Made by a program: the position numbers and the translations under genes. A stretch of DNA of 64,000 nucleotides from Natrinema pellirubrum DSM 15624 (GTDB taxonomy: Archaea; Halobacteriota; Halobacteria; Halobacteriales; Natrialbaceae), in NCBI RefSeq assembly GCF_000230735.2, contig NC_019962.1, positions 992,001 through 1,056,000 on the forward strand. Reading direction: 5' to 3'. Within the stretch, counting starts at the first letter, position 1. Each line of letters starts with the position of its first letter. Shown piece after piece: positions 52,009 through 61,048 of this stretch. A model generated the notes under the pieces. It was not told where the DNA came from. It ran no database searches and saw only the letters and a program-made list of their open reading frames with translations.

Positions 52009-54972
52009 CTATTCAACCCCTCGAGACGGGTTTGCCGGCAGTCCGATCTCGTCGAACACGATCGCGAAGAGTTTCCGCTGGACGGTCCGGACGTGCCGGT
52101 AAAACGCCGCGGGCGAGATATCGAGTGTCTCAGCGATCGATTCGCCGGACTGCGCGCGGGGTGACTCGAAGTAGCCGCCGTAATATGCGAGCCGCACGAC
52201 CTCGAGTTGGCGGTCGGTAAGCCGGTCGCGGAGGCTCGCGTGGAAGTCACGCGGCGTCGTCCGTTCGACGGATCGTTTCGACCGGAGTTCGACCTCGGAG
52301 AACACCGTCGAGACGACGTCGGCACCGCCCCGCGCGTCGACGGAACTGGGGACGTCAACGACGACCCGCGTGTCGGTGGGGGTCGCCTCCACGCCGCGAA
52401 GCAGTACCCCGTGGTCCGCGAGTTGCAGTGCGAGAACCGGCCGCGAGAGATCCAGCAGGACCGCCCCGCCGGCGTCCTCGTCGGAGCCGTCGTCATCGGC
52501 GCCGTCACGGCCGATGACCCGCGCCCCCTCGACGGTGACGAGGTCCGTAGCCGCGGCGGCGACGGCGTCGGGCGATGCGCCCTCGACCGTCGCGACGACG
52601 GTCGCACCGTCCTCGCGGTGGCGAACGCCGCCGTCGAACGAGACGGTGCAATCGGTCCGTCGGGCGAGGCGGGTAAAGAGGACCGTCTCGTCGCCCACCG
52701 CGAACTCGAGGCGCGTACTCGAGTCCGAGAGGAGCGCGCGCTTGCGCTCGACGGCGGCGATCGCGGCGGCGATCGTCTCCCCGAGTTCGGCGAGGACGGT
52801 CCGGACCATCTCGTCGAACGCATCGGGCCGATCGGCGTAGACGGTCAGGACGCCGTACGTGAAGTCGTCGTATGACAGCGGGACGCTCACGGCGGACTGG
52901 AACTCACAGGCGAGCGCTTCCGACCGCCACGGTTCCTCGCGGAGCCCGTCGGCAACGTTCGCGACGCCGGTTACCGCCCGGTCGGTCGCGGTCCTGACCG
53001 CGGGTTCGGTACCCCCGGCCAGCGAGAGCGACACGCTGTCGAGATACGACTCGCCCTCGGTCGCGCCGCCGTCGGCGCGGACCGCGAGCCGATCGTCGCC
53101 GGCGTCGGCCGCCCCGATCCAGGCGAACGAAAACCGGTCGGCGGTCGTGAGGCGGTCGCAGACGGCGCGTTCGATCTCGTCGCGGGTCTCAGCGCCGACC
53201 AGCGCCTGATCGAGGTCCCTGATGATCTCGTTGATCCCGTTGAGCCGAGTGAGCTGGCGGTTGCGCCGCTCGAGTTCGCGGTCGCGTTCGCGAAGCGTTC
53301 GCTCGCGCCCGACGCGGTCGAGCGCGGCCTCGGCGGTCGTGGCCAGCAGGTCCGTCAACTCGCGAGCGACGTCGTCGAAGGCATCGGGCTCGCTCGAGCC
53401 CGCGACGAAGACGCCGTGGTCCCCGAGCGGAACGTACGCGACGCTTCGCAGTTCGGTTCCGGGATTCGAGAGCGACGGCGACTCGTGGACGTCCGCGAAG
53501 AACCGGCTCTCGCCGTCGACGAAGACCCGTCCGGGAACGCTATCCTCCGTCGCCCGATGGTCCCGGACCGGTCCGTGTAACCGCTCCATGGCCGGCGAGG
53601 ACGCGACCGGCCGCAGGACGTTCTCGTCCGTATCGAACAGGTACGCGGCGCTGGCCTCGAGATCGAGGACGTCCGCCGCGTCGTCGACGACGATATCGGC
53701 GATCTCGCGGTCCGTCTCGGCGTACAGCAGCTCCCGCGTGGTTCGGTGCAGCGCCGTCAGCGCCTCCTCGCGGCGTTTCCGCGTCGTCACGTCGCGGCAA
53801 CTGTAGAGGGTCGTCCCGCCCTGAATCGAGACTTCCCGGACGTTGACCAGCAGGGTGTGTTCCCGGCCCGCCCTGTCAGTAGCGGTACACTCGATGTTGG
53901 TCAGGACGCCGGCCGCCTCGAGTTCGTCGCGGTCGAAGAGGTCCGGTCCGAGCAGCTCGTCGATGGTCCCCATCTCGTGGATCTCGTCGTCGGAGTAGCC
54001 GAAGACGAAGTGGACGTTCGGACAGACGTAGGTAAACGCCCCGTCGTCGTCGGTGATGAGGACCGTGTCGGTCATGTTGTTGAGCGTTACGCGGTGCAGC
54101 TGCTCGGACTCGCGTAACTCCCGCTCGAGGCGGGCGCGCTCGGTGACGTCGTCCGCCCGCGCGAACAGCGAGATGACGGTCCCGGACTCGTCGCGGATCG
54201 GGCGGACGGTCACCTCGAACGTTCGACGCCGATCGGAATCGTCGGTCTCCGCCGCGGCGTCGCTCCCGTCTCGAGCGGTCGTGCCGTCGCCGTCGGCACG
54301 GACACACGTCAGCTCTCGGTGTGTGATCTCCCCGCTCGCGGCCGCGTCGATCGCGTCCCGGAGAACCGCTTCCCCGTCGACGGCCGACTCCCACCACGGG
54401 AGTTCCGCGAAGGGGCGGCCGCGGACGTCGGTCGGGGTCGCGGCGATCGCCTTGAGCGCGGGCTCGTTGGCCCGCCGCACGGTCCCGTCCGGCGCGAGCA
54501 GCCAGCCGTACGCCTCCGGATCGTCGAAGACGGCGTCGAACGCTCGAGCGCGGTCCCGCCGCCATCGGCGATCGCGAGCGGCCGACATCGCCCGTTCGAT
54601 CGCCGGTCGGAGGCCCTCGGCCGGTCCGTCGGCGGAGCCGTCGAGGGGGACGTACGCCGAGACGTCCGCGGCGATCGCCGCGCTGGCGACCGACTCGTCG
54701 CCGTCGACCGGCGCGAGAACGACCGGCAGGTCGGGCTCGCGCTCCCTGACCGCCTCGAGGAGGGCAAGCCCGCTCCGATCCGGGAGCGACTGGACGGTCA
54801 ACAGACAGTCGACGGACGTCGTTTCGAGGCGCTCGAGCGCCGCCGTGGCGGTCGACACCGCGGTCGCGTCGAGCGCGTCGTCGTCGAGGACGCTCGCCAG
54901 CGGCTCGGGTCTCGCTTCGGTGGGTACGACGACGAGGAGTCGAGCGCCATCGAGCGGCCGTTCGGAAGCCAT
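52009..54972 (-). CDS. Bat-like sensor/HTH_10 transcriptional regulator, large form
   Basis: A 987-residue regulator related to bacterio-opsin activator. Order: receiver-like domain (about 8-130) in which the usual phosphoacceptor Asp is replaced by Val (CLLTVQSLPDRSG); PAS 1 (about 145-280); PAS 2 (about 290-400); GAF 1 (about 410-555); a short coiled coil; GAF 2 (about 585-745); Bat domain (about 750-890); and HTH_10 (about 915-970) with DRQLEVVRLAYYGGYFESPR and the recognition helix SIAETLDISPAAFYRHVRT. Cofactor (heme, flavin or none) cannot be told. The stimulus may be light, oxygen or redox. ATG at 54972. Confidence 0.9.
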   Translation of the reverse strand: MASERPLDGARLLVVVPTEARPEPLASVLDDDALDATAVSTATAALERLETTSVDCLLTVQSLPDRSGLALLEAVREREPDLPVVLAPVDGDESVASAAIAADVSAYVPLDGSADGPAEGLRPAIERAMSAARDRRWRRDRARAFDAVFDDPEAYGWLLAPDGTVRRANEPALKAIAATPTDVRGRPFAELPWWESAVDGEAVLRDAIDAAASGEITHRELTCVRADGDGTTARDGSDAAAETDDSDRRRTFEVTVRPIRDESGTVISLFARADDVTERARLERELRESEQLHRVTLNNMTDTVLITDDDGAFTYVCPNVHFVFGYSDDEIHEMGTIDELLGPDLFDRDELEAAGVLTNIECTATDRAGREHTLLVNVREVSIQGGTTLYSCRDVTTRKRREEALTALHRTTRELLYAETDREIADIVVDDAADVLDLEASAAYLFDTDENVLRPVASSPAMERLHGPVRDHRATEDSVPGRVFVDGESRFFADVHESPSLSNPGTELRSVAYVPLGDHGVFVAGSSEPDAFDDVARELTDLLATTAEAALDRVGRERTLRERDRELERRNRQLTRLNGINEIIRDLDQALVGAETRDEIERAVCDRLTTADRFSFAWIGAADAGDDRLAVRADGGATEGESYLDSVSLSLAGGTEPAVRTATDRAVTGVANVADGLREEPWRSEALACEFQSAVSVPLSYDDFTYGVLTVYADRPDAFDEMVRTVLAELGETIAAAIAAVERKRALLSDSSTRLEFAVGDETVLFTRLARRTDCTVSFDGGVRHREDGATVVATVEGASPDAVAAAATDLVTVEGARVIGRDGADDDGSDEDAGGAVLLDLSRPVLALQLADHGVLLRGVEATPTDTRVVVDVPSSVDARGGADVVSTVFSEVELRSKRSVERTTPRDFHASLRDRLTDRQLEVVRLAYYGGYFESPRAQSGESIAETLDISPAAFYRHVRTVQRKLFAIVFDEIGLPANPSRGVE

Positions 54973-55168
54973 CGTTCCCGATACGACCTCCGGCCGATAG
55001 AACCCATCGGTCCGGTCGCGCTCGCTGGAATCGACACGCGTTCGCCGCTCGAGTCCCGCCGGACGACGTCCGTGTCGCCGTTACCGTCGACGATCCGTAC
55101 GGCGTGTCGCGAGGGCGAGAGCGGTCGCTGGCGAAGCCCGCGACGGCGTGAGAAAACTCCCGAGCGGC

Positions 55169-55342
55169 CTACCGGTGGTCTTCGACGGCGACGGCCGCCG
55201 ACTCGGCCATCGCGATCCAGGCGTCGTCTCGAGCGATGTCGGCGACGACGAGATGCGGCCGACCGTCGATCTCGTCGACCGCGCCGACGACGTCGCTCGC
55301 CCTGTCCGCCTCTCGTCCGACCGGTGTCGCTTCGGGCGTCAT
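55169..55342 (-). CDS. Small haloarchaeal protein (DUF7556-like)
   Basis: A 57-residue protein of the pattern MTPEATPVGREADRASDVVGAV-DEIDGRPHLVVADIARDDAWIAM. I recognise similar short proteins in other haloarchaea, with the conserved LVVADIxRDDAW core, which predicts a small alpha/beta module. It is flanked by the Bat-like gene and msrB. Function unknown. Confidence 0.68.
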   Translation of the reverse strand: MTPEATPVGREADRASDVVGAVDEIDGRPHLVVADIARDDAWIAMAESAAVAVEDHR

Positions 55343-55586
55343 GGTCGACCGTTCCACCACGTGAAGTATGAATGTTCCGGAAGGAGATCGATTGGTGGTT
55401 GAATATTGGACATAATGGACTAATTTCGTTTAGATACCGGCCCTATTTGCCGCTCGGGTTGAACCTCGGAACTCGGCGGTCGCTACCGGTCGGCCGTGCA
55501 GTCGCTCCCGCCGCAGCCCGTCCGACCGACGGCCGGTGGCCCGTCCATGTGCAGTCGCCGGCACAGCACTCCCTCGAGTCGGGCCA

Positions 55587-55988
55587 TCACTCGTCGTCGA
55601 AATCCAGCGCGACGGAGTTGATGCAGTATCGCTTGCCGGTCGGTTCGGGGCCGTCGTCGAAGACGTGACCCAGGTGGCCGCCGCAGTTCGCACACACCAC
55701 TTCCGTCCGTCGCATCCCGTGGCTCGTATCGAGGCGGGTTTCGACCCGGTCGCTGTCGGTGTCGTAGAAGCTGGGCCAGCCACAGCCGGACTCGAACTTC
55801 GTCTCGGAGTCGAACAGTTCGGCACCGCAGCCGGCACAGGCGTAGGTGCCGTCTTCCTTGTGGTCGACGTACTCGCCGCTGAACGCCGGCTCGGTTCCCG
55901 CTTCCCGGAGGATTCGGTACTCTTCGTCGCTCAGTCGGTCGCGCCACTCCTCGTCGGCCGATGGGGTTTCCGCTGGTTCGTTGCTCAT
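55587..55988 (-). CDS. msrB: Peptide-methionine (R)-S-oxide reductase
   Basis: A 133-residue repair enzyme that reduces R-methionine sulfoxide. The zinc-binding pairs are Cys51/Cys54 (CAGC) and Cys99/Cys102 (CANC). The catalytic Cys122 is in [11 protein letters not shown], with GWPSFYD and [10 protein letters not shown] as supporting motifs. A second recycling Cys is not evident, so a thioredoxin-type partner may reduce it directly. ATG at 55988. Upstream are the Bat-like regulators, consistent with but not proof of an oxidative-stress theme. Confidence 0.95.
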   Translation of the reverse strand: MSNEPAETPSADEEWRDRLSDEEYRILREAGTEPAFSGEYVDHKEDGTYACAGCGAELFDSETKFESGCGWPSFYDTDSDRVETRLDTSHGMRRTEVVCANCGGHLGHVFDDGPEPTGKRYCINSVALDFDDE

Positions 55989-56137
55989 ACCCGCAGTAGG
56001 GGCGAGCCGTTGAAGAGTCTGTTCGTGGCCACGGCCCGACGCTCGTCGGACGGGCACCCATACGGTCTACTGTCAATCAGTACTGGTGTCCCCGCAGGAC
56101 GGTCGCGAGGACACGGGAAACAGTGACAGTAAACCGA

Positions 56138-56299
56138 TCAGCGGGTGGTGATGACGTCCGTACTCTCACAGTCCGGACACTGGGTCATCCGGCCCAGTTT
56201 CGGGACCTCGATCCGCCGCCAGTCGTCGTCTCCGCCGGGCGCTTCGAAGCCGCAGTTGCGACACCGTGACCGTCCGCGCGTCGCTTGATCCTGTGCCAT
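56138..56299 (-). CDS. 53-residue zinc-ribbon protein
   Basis: A micro-protein with CRNC near residue 13 and CPDC near residue 41, forming a zinc ribbon, in a basic and acidic mixed context (MAQDQATRGRSRCRNCGF ... MTQCPDCESTDVI). The ATG at 56299 is followed by a complete frame ending at 56138. The promoter carries a dyad across the TATA region at 56308-56328. Function unknown. Confidence 0.75.
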   Translation of the reverse strand: MAQDQATRGRSRCRNCGFEAPGGDDDWRRIEVPKLGRMTQCPDCESTDVITTR

Positions 56300-56789
56300 G
56301 GGCTACTCTATGTCATGGCCATACATAGGTATTTGTTCACATTCGAAGATCTCTCACCGGTTCCGACGGGTCGAGCGGCCGATCGCGACGATCGGCCGCG
56401 ACCGCGTCTGACAGGGGAACGCGTGGACGAGTTCGGAGATCGGCTCGACGGATCGGCCACCTCCTCGAGCGCCCGTCGACGGGCGAACCGCGTGCAGCGG
56501 GACGCCCGGTTCAGCGCTCGAGTCGTCGGTTCGGCGGTCCGGGACGCCGGATCTCCGTGGGAGCCGTCCACGAACAGTAATAAAAGCGTTGTCGAAACTG
56601 TCAGGTAGCCAACCAGGCGTCTCGATGAGAGTACGATCGTCGCTGTCGCTTCGATGACGTCGCTCACAGTGGTCGGCTCGTCGGACATCGGTGGGGCGAA
56701 GATCGCCGAGATGCTGGGGCCAAGCGGTTCGGTCCAGCACGCACGACCGTCCAATCGTGTTAAGAGGGCCAATCCCGTACGTCGGACCG
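56300..56789. promoter_or_regulatory. 490-nt spacer with a dyad over a promoter and no supported gene
   Basis: Next to the 53-residue gene, CTATGT (56308-56313), one base, the palindrome ATGGCCAT (56315-56322) and ACATAG (56323-56328) form a nearly symmetric 21-bp dyad over the region 9-29 nt before its ATG. A second AT-rich element, taataaaag, lies at 56577-56585. A TATA-like tgttaagagg at 56757-56766 serves the Bat-like gene at 56790. Several open frames cross the region, but all have Arg/Ser/Pro-rich shadow composition. Confidence 0.45.
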
Positions 56790-58391
56790 ATGGGAACTCG
56801 GCACGAACTCGCTGCGTCGGCGCTCGAGGACCTCCCGATCACCGTCGCACTCATCGATGAGAACGGAGAGATCCTGTTGACCAACCGTTCCTGGCGCGAG
56901 TTCGGTCCCGCGGACGGCCCCACGGACCACGTCGGCGTCGACTACCTCGCGAACGCCACGACGGCCGAGGACGAACACGCCCGGCGGGCGGTCGAGGGGA
57001 TCGAGGCCGTCCTCGCGGGCGACCGGGACGCGTTTTCGATGGAGTACCCGTGTCACTCGCCCGATCAGCAGCGCTGGTTCCTGATGCGTGTCACCCAGTT
57101 TTCACACGAGGGCCGACGGCTGGCGTCGCTGGTTCACCTCGAGATCACCGACCGGAAACTGGCCGAGATCGCCGCCGAGGAGAACGAACGCCGAATCCGT
57201 GAGGAACGGAAAACCGTCGAACACGTCCTCGAGCGGGTCGATGGGCTCGTCACCGAGATCACCGATGCGGCGGTCGGTGCGGAGACCCGGGCGGCCCTCG
57301 AGCGCGACGTCTGTACGCGGTTGACCGACACCGAGCCGTACGTCCTCGCCTGGACCGGCCGGGTCGACGTCACGAGACGGCGGCTCTCGCCTCGCGAGTG
57401 GGACAGTCGCGATGACGTTCCGCTCGAGGACGACGAACTCGTTCTCGAGAGCGACGAATCCCACCCCGCGGTTCGGGCGTTCGTCGACCACGAGCCGCAG
57501 GTGATCGACGATATCGACGCGTTCGACGACGCCGACCGCTGGTGGCCCGTGGGAGCCGGCGAGCGGTTCCAGTCGGTCGCCGCGTTACCGCTTGCCTACG
57601 GCGACGTGACCTACGGCGTCCTCGTGGTGTTTGCCGACGAAACGGATGCCTTCGACGAGCGGGAGTCGCTGGTCCTCGAGTCGCTCGCCGGGACGGTCGC
57701 GACCGCGATGAACGCCCTCGAGGCCAGGCGGATGCTCACGAGCGAGGCCGTCGTCTCGATCGAGGTCGCCGTCGAGGACCCGTCGCTGTTCGTCACGTCG
57801 CTGTCCGAGCGCGTCGACGCGACGATCAGCTACCGCGGGCTGACCTACGACGCCGACGAGACGCCGCAGTTGCTCCTGTATGCCGATCGCGAGATCGACC
57901 AGGAGGCGGTCCTCGCACCGGACGCGGACGTCCGCGACCTCTCGGTCCTCTCGAAAAACGACGGCGGGACCCTCCTCGAGGTCACCGCCGGGGATGGCCC
58001 AGTAACGGCGCTGAACGAACACGGCGCGGTGGTACAGGAGTTGTCGGTCAGCGACGGCGTCGCCGACCTCGCCGTCGAGTTTCCCGACAGCCGGTCCGCT
58101 CGCTCCGCGTACGACCTCCTCGAACGCCGGTACGATCGGGTCGAACTGATCAGCTACCACGAACAGGAGGAGCCGAGCCAACGGCCACACGACGTCTCGG
58201 CGCGGCTCGAGTCGTCGCTGACCGACCGACAGTTGCTGGCGTTGCGAAAGGCGTACCACGCGAATTACTTCGAGTGGCCCCGCGACATCTCCGGCGAGGA
58301 ACTGGCCGATTCGATGGACATCTCCCGATCGACGTTCCACCAGCACCTCCGGACCGCCCAGCGGAAGGTCCTCGAGGAACTGTTCGATTAG
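56790..58391 (+). CDS. Bat-like PAS-GAF-HTH_10 regulator
   Basis: A 533-residue relative of bacterio-opsin activator. Residues about 8-125 form a PAS domain (ITVALIDENGEILLTNRSWREFG). A coiled coil follows at about 126-160, GAF at about 160-310 (FQSVAALPLAYGDVTYGVLVVFADE), a Bat domain at about 315-465, and HTH_10 at about 475-530 with DRQLLALRKAYHANYFEWPRD and helix SMDISRSTFHQHLRTAQRK. It lacks the receiver-like and second GAF modules of the paralogue at 52009-54972. The next gene on the strand is crtB, 301 nt away, so carotenoid control is plausible. ATG at 56790. Confidence 0.9.
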   Translation: MGTRHELAASALEDLPITVALIDENGEILLTNRSWREFGPADGPTDHVGVDYLANATTAEDEHARRAVEGIEAVLAGDRDAFSMEYPCHSPDQQRWFLMRVTQFSHEGRRLASLVHLEITDRKLAEIAAEENERRIREERKTVEHVLERVDGLVTEITDAAVGAETRAALERDVCTRLTDTEPYVLAWTGRVDVTRRRLSPREWDSRDDVPLEDDELVLESDESHPAVRAFVDHEPQVIDDIDAFDDADRWWPVGAGERFQSVAALPLAYGDVTYGVLVVFADETDAFDERESLVLESLAGTVATAMNALEARRMLTSEAVVSIEVAVEDPSLFVTSLSERVDATISYRGLTYDADETPQLLLYADREIDQEAVLAPDADVRDLSVLSKNDGGTLLEVTAGDGPVTALNEHGAVVQELSVSDGVADLAVEFPDSRSARSAYDLLERRYDRVELISYHEQEEPSQRPHDVSARLESSLTDRQLLALRKAYHANYFEWPRDISGEELADSMDISRSTFHQHLRTAQRKVLEELFD

Positions 58392-58692
58392 ACGGACGAT
58401 AGTAGCTCTTGGAACGACGCCACACCAATCGCAACGCTGTCCTGCGATCGGGTGTACAGTGACTTTCAAGAGCGACTATATTGTACCGAGTTACCGAAGC
58501 GACCGCAGGGTGGGCGCGGTGGCGCCGGAACTGACCGACGACGATCCGTCCGACCCGTCGGTCGACGGGACTGTGTCGGGATCGTGACCGTCCTCCGACA
58601 ACGATTCTGAACATAGTGAGGGTATGCTACTTTATACTCTCCTGTCGTACCGTATACATCCGTTCGCCGGCGGGTAGGGTCAGCAACAGAGA
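58392..58692 (+). promoter_or_regulatory. crtB upstream region
   Basis: These 301 nt hold no gene. CCCGTCG-gt-CGACGGG at 58554-58569 is a perfect 7-bp hairpin that could end the Bat-like transcript. The AT-rich tactttatac at 58627-58636 is the best TATA box for crtB and would give a leader of about 30 nt. I do not find a convincing copy of the Bat activator site described for bop and crtB1 in Halobacterium. Confidence 0.45.
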
Positions 58693-59643
58693 ATGCAACA
58701 GGAACACATCGACGCAGGCAAGGCGATACAGAAGCGGACCGGGAAGACGTTCTATCTCGCGACGCGGTTTCTCCCCGAGCGAGTGCGACACGCCACGCAC
58801 GTCCTCTACGCGTTCTTTCGGATCGCCGACGAGGTCGTCGACGACGCCGCGGGCGTCGACCCGGCCCAACAGCGCGCACAACTCGAGGAACTCCGGGAAC
58901 AGGCACTGGGCGACCGCGAGCCTGACGGTCCGGTCCTCGAGGCGTTCGTCGAGCTTCGGGAGCGATACGGCATCAGCGACCACGAGGTCGACGTCTTCAT
59001 CGACGCGATGGCGACGGACATCGACACCCACCGGTACGAGACCTACGCGGACCTGGAGTCGTACATGCGCGGGTCGGCGGCTGCGGTCGGCGTGATGATG
59101 ACCGCCATCATGGAGCCCGAGGCCGAGGAGACGGCGATCCCCCACGCGGTAACACTCGGCGAGGCGTTCCAGATGACGAACTTCCTGCGGGACGTTCGGG
59201 AAGACGTCATCGAGCGGGATCGGATCTACATCCCACAGGAGACGCTTCGCGAACACGGCGTCGATCCGGCGCAGGTCGAACGCCTCGAACACTCCGAGTC
59301 GTTCGCGGCGGCGATGGAGGCCGAACTCAAACGAACCGAGGACCTCTACCGTGAAGGGGTCGCCGGCATCCGGTATCTCCCCGAGGACTGCCAGCTGCCC
59401 GTGTTGCTGGCGGCGGTCCTCTATGCGGAACACCACTCGCTCATCCGCGCCCAGGAGTACGATGTCCTCTCCGCCGAGCCGTCGCTGTCGACGGCTCGGA
59501 AGCTGTGGTGTCTCGCGAAGACGCGCTGGCACTGGCACTGGAACCGGGATCCGGAAGCGGTGTTCCAGCGGGTGTCGGCAGTGCCGACCCGCGAGCCCAG
59601 CCGTCACGGGCCCGAACACGGCGACGGTATCCCGACGCGGTAG
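58693..59643 (+). CDS. crtB: Phytoene synthase
   Basis: It condenses two geranylgeranyl diphosphates to phytoene, the first committed carotenoid step. The 316-residue protein has both aspartate-rich motifs of squalene/phytoene synthases: DEVVD with Asp46 and Asp50, and DVRED with Asp167 and Asp171. Other family blocks are KTFYLATRFLP and the YMRGSAAAVG region. Position opposite the crtD-lyeJ-cruF operon makes phytoene rather than squalene the likely product. ATG at 58693. Confidence 0.93.
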   Translation: MQQEHIDAGKAIQKRTGKTFYLATRFLPERVRHATHVLYAFFRIADEVVDDAAGVDPAQQRAQLEELREQALGDREPDGPVLEAFVELRERYGISDHEVDVFIDAMATDIDTHRYETYADLESYMRGSAAAVGVMMTAIMEPEAEETAIPHAVTLGEAFQMTNFLRDVREDVIERDRIYIPQETLREHGVDPAQVERLEHSESFAAAMEAELKRTEDLYREGVAGIRYLPEDCQLPVLLAAVLYAEHHSLIRAQEYDVLSAEPSLSTARKLWCLAKTRWHWHWNRDPEAVFQRVSAVPTREPSRHGPEHGDGIPTR

Positions 59644-59705
59644 CTTTTGAAACCCCTCGATATGGTGGCTATTCCTTCGTTGTGACCGGTTCCGTAACCG
59701 ACGGT

Positions 59706-59858
59706 ATGTCCACGGACACAGGGTCCGATATCACCGGCAACGACAAACGCATGGCCCGGACAACGGCGATCGGTCTCGGCGTCTGGCTCGCGATAACCGT
59801 CGCCGCAGTCGTGGTACTACTCCTACTGGGCGACGCCATCTCGAGCCTGTTCATCTGA
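59706..59858 (+). CDS. Small single-helix membrane protein
   Basis: A 50-residue protein with a polar N-terminus of about 20 residues, then a hydrophobic helix (GLGVWLAITVAAVVVLLLLG). The ATG at 59706 is used; an in-frame GTG lies eight codons upstream. It follows crtB by 62 nt on the same strand, and its stop directly abuts the convergent zinc-finger gene. Family unknown. Confidence 0.6.
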   Translation: MSTDTGSDITGNDKRMARTTAIGLGVWLAITVAAVVVLLLLGDAISSLFI

Positions 59859-60020
59859 TCACTCCGAGACGTCGTCGGTCGTCAGCGCCGCCGTCTCGGC
59901 GACGATGAACTTCGCCAGTTTGCGCTTTTCGTGTTCGTCGACCAGATGGTCCTCGAGTTGCCGATCGGCCCCGGGCGGCTCGCGGCAGACGGGACACTCG
60001 AGGGGTTCTTTGGTCGCCAT
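59859..60020 (-). CDS. 53-residue zinc-finger protein
   Basis: A micro-protein with CPVC near residue 9 and HLVDEH near residues 25-30, a CxxC plus HxxxxH arrangement like a C2H2 zinc finger, followed by a helical tail KRKLAKFIVAETAAL. It lies 95 nt downstream of cruF on the same strand, so it may be the last gene of the bacterioruberin operon. ATG at 60020. Confidence 0.7.
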   Translation of the reverse strand: MATKEPLECPVCREPPGADRQLEDHLVDEHEKRKLAKFIVAETAALTTDDVSE

Positions 60021-60115
60021 ACGGGGCCCACGAGGGCCACGAGCAAAAGCGAGTGGCCGGCATACTTGACTGCGTTCGACGCCGGCCGGGATCCGCGGTC
60101 GCGTTCGTCGGACCG

Positions 60116-61048
60116 TTACGTTCCCCGGACCATCCCGAGGTCGTAGCGGTCGGTCCGGAGCAGGCCGAGACAGAACGCGCCGGCCACCCCGGCCGCCAGC
60201 CAGTTCGTATAGAGGAGGTTGATCGCCCCCCACAGGAGGACGAAACTCACCAGGTCGTCCAGCGCGAACTCACAGGCCCGGACGCGGTCGACGAGCGCCC
60301 GCCGGTCAAAGGCGAGTTCGACGAGGACGACGGCGACGGTCCCAGAGAGGAGCCAGCCCCGGTAGTTCGAGAGGGGAACGCCGTAGTAGCCGCCGGGTGG
60401 CACGTACGACCAGAAACCGATGGCGACGGCCGCCGGATCGAGGACCAGATCGACTGCCACTACGGCGGCGATCGCGCCGAGCAGTCGGGGGACGAGCCGA
60501 GCAACCCGGTCGCCAAGCGCCAGCAACGTCAGCAGGTACGCGTTCAGTACTAACGGAACGAAAAACAGCGGCAGGGCAAGCGGCACCTCGCCGCCGAGCA
60601 TCGGCCCGAGGCTGATCCCGTATTCGAAGGTCCCGTAGGGCCAGCCGGTCCGAACGCCCAGCAGTTCGATCCCGTAGGTGTAGGCGATCAGGACGGCCAG
60701 TGGCAGGGTCGCCCGTCTGTCGACCTGCGGTAACAGGGCGACGACCAACGGCGAGCGCATCACCAGCGTCCCGAACAGGATCAGCAGCGGGTTGTACGAC
60801 AGCGCCGGCGGGAGCAATCCCTCGGCGCTGGCGACCAGCGTCACCGCACCGATCACGGGGAAGACGACCGCGATGGTAAACCGGTTCTCGCGGATCAGGG
60901 CTTCGAGGCGGCGCTGGACGGTCGCCCGGGTGGAATCATCGAGGGTCGCATCGCCGGAACGCGGACTCGAGGTGGCCGTGTTCGAGTCGCGACTCGAGGC
61001 GTCAGCTTCGGCCTCTGACCCCGGCGCGGTCGGTTCGCCGCTATCCAT
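60116..61048 (-). CDS. cruF: Bisanhydrobacterioruberin hydratase (CruF-type, DUF422)
   Basis: The last enzyme of bacterioruberin synthesis, adding water to the C5 ends of bisanhydrobacterioruberin. It is an integral membrane protein of 310 residues with about seven helices after a 50-residue low-complexity N-terminus. The family block SYVPPGGYYGVPLSNYRGWL (about residues 219-238) and the early GTFEYGISLGPMLGGEVPL region are conserved in carotenoid hydratases of the DUF422 group. It overlaps lyeJ by 8 nt, and the crtD-lyeJ-cruF order matches the pathway genes characterised in Haloarcula japonica. Assignment relies on this context as well as sequence. Confidence 0.88.
   Translation of the reverse strand: MDSGEPTAPGSEAEADASSRDSNTATSSPRSGDATLDDSTRATVQRRLEALIRENRFTIAVVFPVIGAVTLVASAEGLLPPALSYNPLLILFGTLVMRSPLVVALLPQVDRRATLPLAVLIAYTYGIELLGVRTGWPYGTFEYGISLGPMLGGEVPLALPLFFVPLVLNAYLLTLLALGDRVARLVPRLLGAIAAVVAVDLVLDPAAVAIGFWSYVPPGGYYGVPLSNYRGWLLSGTVAVVLVELAFDRRALVDRVRACEFALDDLVSFVLLWGAINLLYTNWLAAGVAGAFCLGLLRTDRYDLGMVRGT

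Noticed and set aside
56300-56772. Minus-strand membrane-like frame in the spacer before the second Bat-like gene
   Set aside because: A short hydrophobic patch (STTLLLLFVDG) is embedded in Arg/Ser/Pro-rich sequence, the frame overlaps two promoters and no start is supported.
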